The position numbers and the translations under genes are program-made. The notes beneath the pieces were generated by a model. That model did not search any database. It was not told the DNA's origin and saw only the letters and a list, made by a program, of their open reading frames with translations. A stretch of 64,000 bases of DNA from Promerops cafer (Eukaryota > Chordata > Aves > Passeriformes > Nectariniidae), in the NCBI GenBank assembly GCA_013398275.1, contig VZSE01002737.1:1288481-1352480 (forward strand). Reading direction: 5' to 3'. Positions 10,501 to 23,577 of the stretch are shown piece after piece; the stretch's first letter is position 1; each line of letters starts with the position of its first letter.

Positions 10501-12237
10501 TGAAAGGCGTCCGTCAGTGTGAACTAGCCCTGTGTTGAAGAACGTTGATAAAAATCCACGCGGGAAAAGGAGCGATAGCACACGCCCCAGTTGAACAGCA
10601 GGGAAAATGAGGGGGTTTTTCCCCTTCGCACATCAGATCAAGGGCGCTGCCAATCCGGTGTGGCCCAGGGAAAGCTCTCCAGCCTCTTGGAGACAGCAGC
10701 AGCTACCGCAGGCAGAGAGAGAGCGCCCAGGGCCGGCTCTGCTCCTCGGGCAAGCGGGACCTCTGCCTTCCCCTCGGCGTGTTCCCGTTCCACGAGCTCC
10801 AGCCGTCCCGTTCGTATTTCTGCTGCTCCAAAGATCCCTTCGCTTCTCTCCCCAGACCCTCTCCGGTGTGGACAGGAGAGAGGGGGCTTCCCGGGTTGTT
10901 GCTGTCCCTCAGGAGGGCACAGCTCTGTGGCAGGTAAGACGCACCTACACCGACAAACACTGGTGTTCCCTCCGAGGCCTCGAAGTGGCCACATTTTCAC
11001 CTGGCAGTGACTGGGACTCACTGGTGTGGGACAAAGAACCAAACCCACCTGCATCCCCTCCAGGTGGGTGCGGGTTCATCCCTGAACCTCCTCTCTGAGG
11101 TTTACAGAGAGATCCCCCCAAACGGGCTCACCTCCCTCTGAGACCCCTGCGACTCCCCAACAGCTCCCACCTAGTCTCTGCTCCAGTCCCATCTGCTGGG
11201 ATTTAGGGAACACCAGCAGCTTCTAACAAGAGCGACAAACGTGGGGTTCTCTAACCCACGGTGGGACAACGTGTACCAAAATTCTCGCGCTGAGTTTTTA
11301 AAAGGCTCTTGTGCATTGCCCGAGGTGATGATTCTGCAGCACTTGGGGTGCCAGGGGTTTAAACCAGGCGATTCCTGATCCCAAGCCTGAGTCTGCCCAA
11401 ATCTCTGATGTTAGGAGGCCATCTAGTGATCTGCGAGCTTGTTACAATTAAAATGTACTCTCCAGGGTCGGAAAGCTGCTTGTAAACCAGGACCTCCTCT
11501 TTAAATGCGGGTGATCCGCAGTCTCCCGAGAGAAGGTGACCCCTGCATGCTGGGCTGTAGAGTGACCAGGACCCAGACATGTTAAACTACAGGGATACTT
11601 GCATGCCTTTTACTCTTCTGAAGCAGGTCCCACACTCAGTCTTTTTAGAAATGATCCCTCGAATTGTATAAACGTGGACCTTTGTGGTTTACTTGGTGTG
11701 GACCAAATAAATTATTTATTTAATGTGGACATTATTTCTTGGAGCCCCTAGGGGAACTGTGAAGTTTCAAAGGTCTTTTGGCAGCTCCTGCTGGTCCTCT
11801 CCAAGAAGGGAGATATTGAAACACTCATAGCACCCAAAATCGTGAATAAAACATGAAGTATTTTGTGAAATAAAAATTGTGAATAAAACATGGGGGGTTG
11901 TGCCCTCTAGATACTCACCACCATGGCAGGAATAAAGAACTCGGTAATGTTATCAACATCAGCTCAGGATGCCATGTAAGATATGGTACCAGGATGCTGA
12001 CAAGTGATGATACAGCTCTACCTTGCACACTTCATTTTATGCCTGACATGGTTCTCAGGGAAGCTTTTATACTTAGATCACCAGCCTCTTTGACTGACAT
12101 TTTAACAAGTGTCTTCTCAGATCTAGTTTTTCTGAACTTCTGATACATGATTTTACTTAGTAGCTATGTGAACCTCAGTGAAGTCACTGCTGTCTAATAC
12201 AGACCAACATCACACTTGAAAAAGCAGTTAAAAAGGA

Positions 12238-12312
12238 TAGAACCATAAAACCATAGAGGGTCTTGTGTTGGAAGAGACCTTAAAGATCATCTAGTTCCAG
12301 CCTCTCAAAGAA
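12238..12312 (-). mobile_element. CR1 LINE 3'-end fragment
   Basis: The plus strand reads CCATAGAGG..., then GTTGGAAGAGACCTTAAAGA, then TCATCTAGTTCCAGCC. This is the reverse complement of the CR1 3' end, so the element lies on the minus strand. Only about 75 bases remain, without coding sequence. Confidence 0.8.
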
Positions 12313-15300
12313 GTTGTCTGGCTGCTCCCAGCTGAGAGATTTCTTAGGTGAAAAAGGAGGGGTAAAGTATTTGCTTCCCAGTAACACTGGCAGGGATGTT
12401 AGAACCAGAAATTTTTCTCATTTAACTACAAGTAATTAGTTGTGATTGTACAGATTCCTAGCATGACATAAGAAAGCCCCAATACTAGTGATAGCTGCCA
12501 GGCCTCTCGTGAGAGTGTAGATGAACCCCTTAACCTTTCAGGACAAGCTGTGTGCTGATTATTTCAGCAAAGTATCAAAGCCTGTCATCCATGAGAAAAA
12601 GAGTTTAATTTCCAAAGGCTTTTTTCCTTATATGGTGACATCTTAAGAATTCCAGCTACAATTTCTGGTATCCTGTGCAAACTACCAGAAGTGTGCAGGA
12701 ATTTGCTCTGAGGACAAGGACGTCTTTGATCACCACAAAGCATCGATTCGGTGTATCCTAGAGGAGTGCAACACTTGCAAAATGCAGTTGTAGAGTAGCA
12801 CACAAGGGACTCCCCGGTGTCCAAGGGAATTAGGGGATTACTGGCTGATGCTAAAACTGCCCAAGTGCCTGGGGAAATCTTGTTCGAGCCAATTAATAAC
12901 AAAGAAATGGAGCTGCCCAAGGACAGAGAGGAGGGCAAGGCAGAGAGGAGCTACCTTCACATTAGCAAGCCCACAACTCATGAATCTTCACAGATACAAA
13001 GGTTAAAGGAAGGCAGGCCAGTGGTTCAGCAGCCAAGTGATCTCCCCAGGTCACTCCTCCTCTTCCAGCTGGTACAGGTGACAAGGCCAGCTGCTCCAGT
13101 TTGCTGTGGTGAAAATACCTCAGTGGAAATTCACCAAGGGGAAAAGGATGGATTCAGGATTTCTAAAATCCTGTTGATTTGTAAAAAGCATTCCAGCAAC
13201 TCAATATGAACAGTCAGGATTTTTGTACATCAGGATCAATTTGTGGTTGCCCAGAGGCTGTGGAAGCAAGTCATTATCAGAATGTAGCTGGTGCAAGTAG
13301 CTAAGGTAAAATTGAAGCTGAGAGCTCTAGCTAGGTAAGGAGAGGCAATTCAGTTATTCTGTCATGCCTTCAGCTACAATCCAATTTTAGAATAACAGTA
13401 CATCTGTTGCAGTTGAAGAACAGGCATCTTAACATAACAACAATCACATATAACCCGTGATGTGTCTTGAAACCACTACAGGTGCTTTTCATAGGATTAC
13501 CTTTCCCCACTGCCTTGCCTGCTGCATTAGGTTAGGAGCAGGAAGGAGCAGCAGCTAGCAGAGATGAAGGCATCAAGTGGAAGCAGTGGAAGCAAGAAGG
13601 GTAATTTGTAAGGTGCAGCTATTTTTCAGAGTGGAGGTGGGATGAAGCGAGGAGAAATTGCATTAATCTGACCCTTGTGCTGCTGTAGATTCAGGTTTTC
13701 TGGCACAGAAAATCTCTCCTCTGTGAGAGTCTTGTTGCTAAGAGTGAGAAGTTGAAAACTATTATCTCTGAGCTCATTCTTGATTTTGTCTTTTGTCCAT
13801 GTCTGCTATTGAAGTATTCTTGGCCTTAGCTGGCTGGATTTATTCATGTGCAGTCAGACTCGAGAGTACATTTTTAGCATGAATGAAGATTGAAAAGATG
13901 CACAGTCAGGTGGCTTGTGCTTCTCTTTGGTGTATTTTTTGATACTTGTTTTTCTCTTAAAACTAGGGGGTTCATACTTTCAAGCCCTATTTTTGAACAG
14001 TTGAAGTCTCCTTGAGCTAGTGGGGTTTGGCTTTCATAGATCTCATGCAGTAATGATGCCTGGGGTCCTGAGTTTCAGGTCCCAGCAATATTTTGTGATA
14101 ATCAGCAATGGTTGTGCCTGGCATCAGAGCCTTTGTTTGGGGGTTTTGTAATTGTTTTAGGTGTTTTTTGTGTGTGTGTTCCTGCAAAGCCCTGAAAGAT
14201 GATGGAAGCTGGGTGAATTTGGGCAGCCAGGGAAAAAAGCTGCTTAGGCACCATGGAGTGTCTCTGTTCTGGTCTCCAGACAGCAGGTAGCTAAATTTTC
14301 CTGAATGACACAAAGGCATTCTTCATGACCTCATCCTTCCTGACTTCCTGGGACAGTAAAACCCATCCCACCTGTCTTCTCTGTGGCTTTGTCCCACATT
14401 CTCCATGTGTGATATATCAAGGGCGATATGCAAATCTCATTATTTCAGTGTAGATATTAGTCCTTAGCTTTTCCCAGACAGGCAAAAACAGTGTCAAAGA
14501 CCATAGCTCAGCCAACATGGTCTGGAGCATGAGATCATGACCACCAGCTGGGGCCCTAATGCAAGTGATGCTTCCCAGTCTTGGCTCTCTGTGTTGCCAG
14601 GCAGGCTGGATTCACTACTGTGTTTAAACCTCTAATTTATCTTTGATTAATTCTTCTTCTGACTAATTTCTTCTCTTTTCTCCATGTAGAGTAATTGCTC
14701 AATCTTGTTCCAGAAACAAATCCTGAAACCATAGTACCTTTGGTCATCTGATTTTAAGGATCAAGCTAACAGCAGTTGGTGCCAAGGGGCAAGGTAAGCA
14801 AATCAAGTTTTCAGGGAGCTGCATCCATTCACAGCAGCTGGTTTGCTTTCACAATTCAACTTTTCTAGTTTTCCACTGATGTTCAGATCCTGGCACCAGT
14901 AGAACTTTCCCTTTCACCTTCCACATGACAGTCTGCCAGAAATTTGGATCTGGGGACAGAGGAAACAATGGAGATCTGAGACAGACAAGATAGACACATG
15001 GTGCTTACTCTCTAGAGCATCTAGAGGAAGCTCTTTGCCAAGAACCTGACACAATATGCTTCCTCTTTTGGCTGATATTTGCTATTGTGTCTTGGGAGGG
15101 TGTCAGGGTCCTCAAGCAACTTAACTGTGAGTCAGGGTCATGCTATGTCTGGACCTGTGCTATTCATTATTTTGCATTAATATCCAGAGGACATGGAAAA
15201 CAAGTGATACCACTTCAAGGAAAGGAAAGGAATGGACACAAAACTCCCCTGCAACACCAGCCAGCTCCCTCACATGATCAACAGGGTGAAACTGAAGTTG

Positions 15301-15567
15301 GATGTGACCAAGGACAGAATAGCTGCTGTTTATGCACATGGAGGCATAGAAAGATCATAAGGAGCTGAAAAAACTTAGTCTTTGAAACTCCTCTCAATTT
15401 TCATTGATATCCTACAAAGCGTTAGCTCCACTGGCTTTCTCATCCATACTTATGCAGCATATCCTCTAAAATGGGGTGTTTGGCATACCTTTCCTTTAGG
15501 ATACAGGCAACTGTCACTTTTGTATCAATATATTTCAAACACACTTGTGAATAGACGAATAGTTGGG

Positions 15568-15612
15568 CTTCAGGATTTCAGAGATGTTCTCCAACCCAAA
15601 TGATTCTATGGG
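15568..15612 (+). mobile_element. CR1 LINE 3'-terminal fragment
   Basis: TTCAGAGATGTTCTCCAACC followed by CAAATGATTCTATG matches the terminal CR1 pattern (CCTTCCAACCC...ATTCTATG) in plus orientation. It is very short and diverged. Confidence 0.6.
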
Positions 15613-18600
15613 CTTGGTTTGCAAAACAACTCAAGCTGACATTAGCCCATATATGATGTCTTTGTCTGTTTCAAGCTTCTGCAAGTTGGGTGTGTTGGCA
15701 GTGCACTGCAATTTCTTTCCCTGCAGCAGAGGGCATTGTGCAGCGACACCCAGATGGCTTGTTGGGAGCAGCTTGCTTCCAGCTGGACCTGTTACCTGCA
15801 AGGCTGAGCAGCTTGCACGGGGAGCTGCTTGGACACCTCCTTGTCACAGCTCCCAGGGCTCTGAAGAGCAAAGGGAGCCTGAGAACCCCCAACCTCGTGC
15901 TGTGTGATCTCACATCTTGGGTTTTATCAGCCAAGGTGTCAAGCTTCAATGCAAGCAGCTGCATTGAGTGGAAGCAGCAGTGTCACCATGACCCTAAAGC
16001 TCTGCCACTGTGACAGCAGTGCTGCTGTGACCCTCTTCAGCTGTGGCACCATGATCTGGTGCTGGGGGAGCCAGGACAGGAGCACCTGCAGGTGAACTAA
16101 TCCTCAGTATGAATAAATGGCCTAAGAATAATGAAGCATACAGGCTATGTTATCTTCCAGAGAAGAAGGTAAGCACTTCCACCACTGAAATCAGCACATC
16201 TCAGCTGTGTGTGCTGAGTGTCAGGGCCTTGAAGACACTAATGGGTCTTACTGGCCCTGGCTCTCCCCACACCCTGCCCACAGCCCAGGCACCTCCGGGG
16301 CTGTCCATCCATGCCCAAGCAATGTCACTGCAGGGCTGGTCTCTAGCTCCCCACAGTCCTGCCCAGTCCATTCATGGACCCCCAGCAAGCCATCCCCCTC
16401 CTCCTGGCCATCCCAAGGTTGTGTTTCCAGTCTGGCTCCTTTCAATGTCACCCATGGGCTGACATCAGAGTTGGAGCTGCCAGACGCTCTGACAGTGCCT
16501 GGCACCAAAGGTTTCTGATCACCTCTTGCCTTCATCCCTGCCGGGTAGTGTTGAGCACCAGGAGGCCAATGGCTCTGATTTAGCTGGGAAAATACTTTTT
16601 CCTGGGTTTTCCCAGTAACAGCTGAATTTTAGCCTGGAGGGAGGTACTGAGCTAGCCCATTGCCACATCAGACAGTGTCAAATGCTCCCACCCCCAGAGG
16701 ATGTGCTTGATGGGAACTGCTGGAATTGCTCAGCATGGATCCAGGCTTAAATAAGTTGTGACCACTGCTTTGCAAGGAAGTCACTAAGAAATATGACCTT
16801 CAAGGAGAAGCTTTCTGCTTTGATCTCTGTCCTTCTGGTTGAGCTCCTCTGTGTGAGCTCAGAGCTGATTTCCAGTAAAGCACAAGCACAGTCAGCCAGC
16901 ACAGGAAAGCTGCAGTGTAGCTGCTGTCAGTAGTAACTCTCCTAAGCAGCGAGCACTGCAAGGAGATGTGCTGTTCTTGGGCATGAGGAATAAGTGGCAG
17001 AGAGATATGGCTGAACCTGTGGATGTAAATGTTTAGATTTTTGCTAAAAACACTAGTAGGGAAACTGAATCAGACCCTTGATTAGTATGAACTGCTTCTA
17101 GATTCAGAACATAACACCACTGCAATGATGTGAACACAGAGGACAGAGCAAAGGCAGTCCTTGCTAAATGACATAACAATTCACCATGCATATTCATTGC
17201 AGGAAATACTTTTCATCCGTCCTTGATTGCATGTTGTATATTGGCTATGGATTCGATGGCTTTGGGTTTCTTTAGCATGCCCTTGGGCTTTCAAGTGTGC
17301 TAGGATGCATTGTAATGTAGATGCAGGGTGTCTGGCACTTCTCACTGAATGAGGCTTCAAAGGGAAGTTGGAATCAGACTCTAATTACATTTGTAATAAG
17401 GCCAAAGGCATTTTGACAAAGGGATTACCTGCTGTTCATGGACAGATTTTGTCCAGAGCAGTGGGGCTGGTTCACGCTTCCACTGGTATTGGCAGACATG
17501 GGATTACCTGATTTTTGGTAACTGAGATAAAGGCAGGCAATATTTGTGACTAGGCTTTGAACACAATGGTGTTACTCAGGTAGATGTGACAGCTTGAATG
17601 CATCTTCTCTGGAAGCTTTACCAGTGCCAGAGATCATCTAACTGGGAGCACAGACCACTGACACAGCTGTGCCTGAACCCCTGCCACTGCAGACAATATT
17701 GCTGCGGGCATGTGGTCCAAGCAGCTTGCCAGGATCCCCTCATGCCTTTCTCCTTGCCACAATATGTGCCTTTGAAGATCTAGTGCTTTAAAGAGAAGCC
17801 CACAGCCTTTTCCTCATGCTTTACATGGGCAGCTGTATTATGTTGCAAGACTCTTCTACCTTCTCAGGTCTTTCCCAAACAGACAGTTTGTAAGGGACTG
17901 GGGTCCTGGAGCACTGAGAGCAGAGGAATTGGAGTTTAGACATAGGGAAACAAACGCCTTCAGCCGAGAGAAGAATTAGTTTGAAATGAAGAACTGAGGT
18001 TTGCTGTCCCCACTGAATGCCTGCCTCATCTCAGGCCTGGTGTGAAAGGCGTCTGTCAGCAGACGATGGCTCTGGGACGCGTGGGCTGCAGGGACTCGGC
18101 GTCGGGGCTGCTGCCGCGTAGGGGTGCATCTGCCCCCTGCTGCAACGCCATCGGGCTGGCCTGGGCAACAATAGAGCTTTGTGCCTGGCAGATGTTCAGG
18201 CAGTGTTTGCTTTCTTTTCCTGAGGGCAGTTGAAGCACAGTGACCTGATTTGCACAAGGGTGTCTGGTGCTTCTGCAAGTCAGGTTACAAGCAATTTGGC
18301 CAAGGTCGTGCAGCAAGGGAGTGGTGCTGTCAGAGATAGATGGAAACCTCTGTGGGGGTGCTTTAGCTTGATGGTCCCAGCACAACACCTCCATTAGTGC
18401 ATGACACGCTAGTGATTTATCCAAGCAGTACTTTGCTCATTAGGTTTTATCTCAGTAGCAGTGGGAACAGTCTGTGTGTCTTCTACATCCAAAGAGCAGA
18501 AAGTGTACCTTACTCAGGGCAAAATAAGGTCTTTGACCCAAGGATCTTGGCACTGAGCCATACAAAAGGTAATGGTTACATATGATCTTTCTCCTGACTT

Positions 18601-21600
18601 CCCAGAGTGAGGGACTGGAGCAAGCCCTCACCTGCTTGGCAGGAGAAGGTGCATCTCACAAGCTCAGTATGGAATCACAGGCAGAAGTGGAGGAAAATGG
18701 CAGGAATCACCACAGATTTTTGCCATACTGTGCCACTGAACACGGGGAGAGGAAAGAGAGGGGTGATGAAGGACACAAACCTCCAGAAACCAGGCATGGC
18801 AACCGCAGGACTTGCCTAGGAGTGGTTTCTGAGGCGGTCTGTGAAGTCTGACCTCATGCCTGCTTTGGGGGTTGCTGTCACTTCCCCCCTCCAAGACTAA
18901 ACCCTTGAGGAGGCTGATTCAGGGTGGGGGGAGGTTTGAAAGGCCAGAGAGGCCAGCCCTGAAGCAGAGCTGCCTCCTCAGCAGAGGGATGAGCTGCATG
19001 CTGAGAAGCCTGGCTTGCAGCACGATGATGATGTGAATGAAAAGGGACAACACAGTTCCATCCCTGCCTCTTTTGGGATCTGTTTGCTGATGGTGAACTG
19101 GACGCACTCAGGAGGGGCAGATGAGGCTACAGATTTGTTTGTGAAGGAAGCAGTGGGAACACAGAGCCAGTCCCAGGAAGGAGAGGGGAAGAAGATGCAA
19201 TAAACTATTGCATAATTTCAGTGGCTTCGTGAAACCTCTCCCTCAAGGATCCTCTCAGAAAGCAGATAAGAGTGGAATGCATCTATATGTGTTTGCAATG
19301 CAAGGGCATGTATATGATGAATGTACATAAAATTAATAAAATGCAATGGGCTACAATAGGGAATTAGAGATATAAAACCTTCAAATTTTAAATCACCAAA
19401 GCTTCAGAGGTCCTATGGCAAAGATTCTGGAAAGTAATCATCTTTTACTTTATCTGTAAGTCTGCTGGATGAATAATAATTACACAATGTGGCAGAGGAA
19501 AACCATGTGCTTTTATTTAAGTTTAATCTTTATAGATATGAGGCAGGTATAGAAGGTGAGCTACTTGCTTTAATGGTATTATAATTTGATTAGATATTAG
19601 AATATGTGCCTGCAGTATCTGCTTTCTAAGCAACGATGGATTGGGCTGGAGGAAATGTTCTTTGCTTTATGCCTTACGGTTTATTTGGGTTTAGACCCTA
19701 AGGCAGCCAACACTTTTCCCATGCTCTAAGCAGTCTTCTTGCATAAGCTCAGAGAATGAAAATTGCTTTCTTTATGAACCTCTCTATAAAATCTTCTGCT
19801 GTTGCTTTTTTTTTTTTTCTTTTCCAACTTCTGCTATCTAGTCTTCTGCACTTTGTGCCAGAATGACTTGGATTTCAGTCTTACAGTCCATCCTTAACCG
19901 ATCCTTATCCCGTGACTATTCACATCCAGCTCCTCGTGAAGGAGCTGACAACACTGCTCCACTCCAAGTCAGCCAAGGGTTGAAATGTTCTGAGCATTAC
20001 AAATGTTCGTATTGCATCTTAGTGGTTTTCCTTCCTTCCACCCTACAGGATCTCATGACCCCATAGATACTAGAGCAAAACAGGAGAGGCTTTCAATGGA
20101 AAATCAATGTGGCTTGGCAGCTTGTGAAGGATCTTAGAGAGGGAACTGTAGAGCTGTGCAGAGGAGTGAGCAATCCATCACAGCAGCATGATTTCCAGTT
20201 CATGGAAGAACGATGAAGAAAATAGAAAGTGAAGCAACAGTGTCACAGCAAGGGGAAGGGACGCAACCTTCAAATAGCAGATTTTTCCACCTCTCTGAAG
20301 CATTGGGCATTGGCTTCTTGCAGAAGTAGGACAAAGAGCTTGATGGTTTGATCTTTTATGGCAGATCCTAAGGGCAGGGGGAGCTGACACGCTTGTTGGG
20401 ATTTGACCCAGTTTAAACTAACAGGTTCTGAGGAGCAAAGACTCACTGAGAGGTTACGGAGAGGGAAACCTGAACCAAATTGACACTGAGAGAAATATTC
20501 ATGGCAACTAGAGATACAAGTACATAAGAAAGGAGAACAAATCTAAGCCAAAAACCTTCCCTTTCTTTGTTGTACCAGAGGCAATCCAGCTGGTGAAGGA
20601 ACAAAGCTGCTGCCACGGGAGAGCAGATCAAAGGTCACAGGAAGATCTGGTCTACGCCAGTAAGTTTTTTGTGCTTGTCCCAGTCTGAAATTCTCAGTCG
20701 TACGTTACCCCTGTTCCTTGGAGGAACATGTAAGAAGTTCTGACACTGCTTTGTGCTTTGCTGTGCCAAGGACAAACCTTATCTCCCTGGGGTTATTGCT
20801 AATATGATTTGAAGAGAGGACACTTATCCTATTCAAATCCCTTCTGAAACTTTAACATGTTTTGTTGGTGAAAGGAAAAAATACTCATAATCCCACCCAG
20901 TTATCTGTGATGATCCTAGATGTGTCTCATGGCACAATCCTATCAGACACTGCTGCTTCCCAGGCTGTACAAACATTTTTCATGGCATTTGGCTGATTAG
21001 TTAGTATGTGCAGCACTTTGTGATGCTTTTAGGCCTCATCTTTGTTTTTCTCTCACTCCTGTAAGAAGCTCCACAGCACCTTCATGGACCTGCTGTGACT
21101 TCTGTAAACTTTAAGAACTCGATGTTGCAAGTGGAGCAGAAGTATTGAAAGCAGGGCAGCCTTTTTAAGGAGGCACTGGTGATCAGTGCAGCATGGTTTT
21201 GGATGGTGAAAAGACAACCAAAATGCCTAGATTCTGCTAAAATGTCATAAAAGTTACAGATTCCTTGGGATGAGAACCATGATGGAGGGGGGAAAAACCC
21301 ATGAGAGTGAAGAAGAGTTAGCCAAAGGCAGTGTGCAGTATCTAAAGCTAGATCAACTTGGAGGGAAAGACTGGAACAACTTAGATGGAGGGGTTTAGGT
21401 AACAAAATCCCAGGGACATAACATGGCTTACCAGATCCCAGGCAAGCTGGGTATGCTTGGCAAAAGATCTGAGTGGCCTCATTAGGATGACTTGTACCCA
21501 GAAGATCAGTTGTCTTAGAAGAAGAAATCAGTGCCCCCACAAAATTCCCCCACAAAGAAGTGTCTGTGGGAGCTGGACCTATATAAGTGGGAGCTCAACC

Positions 21601-22336
21601 TCACAGCTAACCCAGGAAGAATGAGTTTATTAATTTTACACCTCCAATCCCATGTGTTGTGCTCTTTCCTCTTGTTTAATGCTATATGCACTACTGATTT
21701 TATTGAGATTGAGGTATCTGTGCACTGAACTTTATTCAAGAAAAAATGCTGCCCTGTACAGAAGACAGCTAAACCTAAGCAATCCAGAACCAGCTAGCTG
21801 CTGGTCTTTACTTAAGGTAAAAAGGTCAGAACCATTGTGTTAATTTTTGGGTTATTTTTAGAAGCAGTCCTAACTCATACATCCTTTAGAGAGGCTGATG
21901 AAGCCTCTGTCTTGGACTTCCTGGACACATGTCATTGGGCCTCAAAAAAACAAAGATACCTAGAATATGAGCACTTGGTTTTGAAGAGGCTGACTTGTCA
22001 AGCTCTTACCATCTGACCTAAAGCTGAATAAGCAAATACATACAGGTTAATAAACAAACCAAAATAAATAAAACAGCCTAGCTGGGGTGCAAAGTCAAGA
22101 AGATGTCTGGTCTCACAGAAAATTCCTCTGCAGCTCCAGCAAGGTTCAGGTTGTTACCGAGTGCTGCAACTGTAAGAATTGGGGATTGTGAGAGAGGATT
22201 AATATTTTTTAAATTTTTTTAAATTGGAGATTAGGGTTATTGGGAAGGGAAAAAATTAGTTTAGCTCTTGTCTCCTTTCACTAGAACACTACAGGAAGCT
22301 AAGAAATAAAAGGGTATAAAATTTGTTGACAGGATG

Positions 22337-22352
22337 AAGAGAGAGAGAGAGA
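22337..22352. repeat. GA microsatellite
   Basis: An uninterrupted GA/AG run of about 16 bases. Confidence 0.85.
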
Positions 22353-23465
22353 TGCTGACCTAGGTGGCTTCCAGGTCAGATAGTTACTCCATGTACCTCC
22401 ATAAAATGACACATGCTGCATGAAATATCAGTTTCCTTGTAGGCATTTTCTTATCAAAGGCACTTGTTGAACAAGGACAAATGTAAACCATTAAAAGAAA
22501 AGATGTGATTTACACTGCTGAGAGGTAAAATAAAGGGGTCATAGGAGTCCACAGTAAGAAAACGATGAGACTGTAATTATTACAGGCACCATGGACCAAG
22601 ACTAATAAACAGATGAAACACAAAAGGATAAAAGTGAAAATACTGAATTCTGCCAACAGCTTCCTTATGATACCCAGATGTCAGAATTATCAACGTATAG
22701 GAGGATTGCATCACTTTTGAGAAGAAAAAGTTAGAACTTCAGAAGAATCATCTCTGCCCCTTTAGAAGTAGGTGCCGCTCGTGAATGGAGCTGCCAGTAT
22801 TTTGGGATCGGGTGATCCTAGCGAGAAGGATTCTAGCAGCGGGGGTAAAATAACGCTGATTTCTTTCTGGACGCAGCAGAATGGCTAGTAAATCTTAAAT
22901 AAACTAGGAGCGAAGCAACATTTTAGATTTTTGCTTTGAAACTGACTGCGGGTAGTCAAGAATTAGCTCTCCCGTAACGTGGTACGGGTACCATCCATCG
23001 CGGCGCGGGGATGGAGACCGCACAAAAGCCATCCGCCGCGGGTGGTGGCTGTTGCTGCCACACTGGGTGTGGAGGAGAAGAAGCCGTTTCCCCCGGCAGG
23101 ATTCCCGCAGGAAGCGCTCAGCGCAGCCCGGGCGCCGGGCGGGGCTCGGCTCATTCCGGCTCCTGGGGCGGAGGGAAAAGACATTCCCGATAGGAAGTGG
23201 CACCGTCTCCTGCTTTATTTCAATAAAGCCAACCTCTCCTGCTCACACGCGGGGGGCGGGGGAGCTTTAAGCTTTAATGGGGTATCCCCAGGATTGCGGA
23301 TACAACGTGTGACAAAGCCGCCCGCGGCTCTCCCGACACGCCGGGAATGCTCGATGAGGGCGCGGGGCGGGGGCGGCCGCGCAGGGTTTAAATGCCCCGC
23401 GGGGGCGGTCCGGCAGCGCGGCGTGTCCCGCCCGTCCCCGCCCCGCTCAGCTGACAGCGGGGCCG

Positions 23466-23577
23466 CCCNGCGGGAGCGGCAACCCCGGGCCCGGCGCGGC
23501 GCCCTGCCGCTTCGCCCACTACTTCGTGCTGTGCGGCATCGACGCGGAGAGCGGGCTGGAGCCCGACGAGCTGGCAG
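23466..23577 (+). CDS. DENND5B: DENND5B first coding exon (partial; start codon obscured)
   Basis: The frame reads (N)GC GGG AGC GGC..., giving SGSGNPGPGAAP then CRFAHYFVLCGIDAESGLEP and DELA, the N-terminus of DENN domain-containing protein 5B and the beginning of its upstream DENN region. It ends at a donor GGCAG/GTGAGC (GT at 23578-23579), phase 1. DENND5 proteins are GEFs with DENN, RUN and PLAT domains that act on Rab GTPases such as RAB39 in membrane traffic. The expected Met directly before Ser-Gly-Ser is missing: after a Kozak-like GCCGCC (23462-23467) the sequence reads C then N (23468-23469) where an ATG plus one base would be expected. No other in-frame ATG lies nearby. This looks like an assembly or base-calling defect rather than a real loss. 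Only about 36 residues of a protein of more than 1200 are here. Confidence 0.9.
23469..23469. other. Ambiguous base (N) at the DENND5B start codon
   Basis: A single N inside a GC-rich run, two bases after a GCCGCC Kozak-like sequence and directly before the second codon of DENND5B. The other ambiguities in the window (10105-10106 and 10348) are also at a promoter CpG island. Confidence 0.95.

Larger units (their letters stand above)
10501..22979. other. Intergenic region between divergent ETFBKMT and DENND5B
   Basis: About 12.5 kb with no recognised coding exon. The first 600 bases remain GC-rich and carry a good plus-strand splice donor (GCAG/GTAAGA at 10930-10937), possibly from a divergent non-coding transcript. 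The rest holds CR1 fragments near 12.24 and 15.57 kb, a GA repeat near 22.34 kb, a small CpG cluster near 18.04-18.15 kb and AT-rich candidate regulatory blocks near 17.2-17.46 and 19.45-19.70 kb. The largest open frame (21082-21555, minus, 157 codons) matches no family I know. Confidence 0.7.

Noticed and set aside
9985..10503. 172-codon frame through the poly-T run and ETFBKMT island
   Set aside because: It reads Phe from the homopolymer and low-complexity residues from the CpG island, crosses ambiguous bases, and has no protein similarity I recognise.
10591..11098. Overlapping frames of 130-163 codons on both strands
   Set aside because: They occur in several frames at once in GC-rich DNA, the hallmark of chance openness. 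No motif.
18040..18160. Small CpG-rich cluster as a promoter
   Set aside because: Only about 120 bases long, with no exon, donor or conserved frame. Too weak to call.
21082..21555. 157-codon minus-strand frame
   Set aside because: No family motif, no CpG island or splice structure around it, and such a length is expected a few times by chance in a window of this size.
21530..22340. Possible second LTR (TATA-like TATATAAG at about 21580, AATAAA at about 22060)
   Set aside because: The distance between the two signals is too long, no TG/CA ends or repeat texture were seen, and single motifs of this kind are common.
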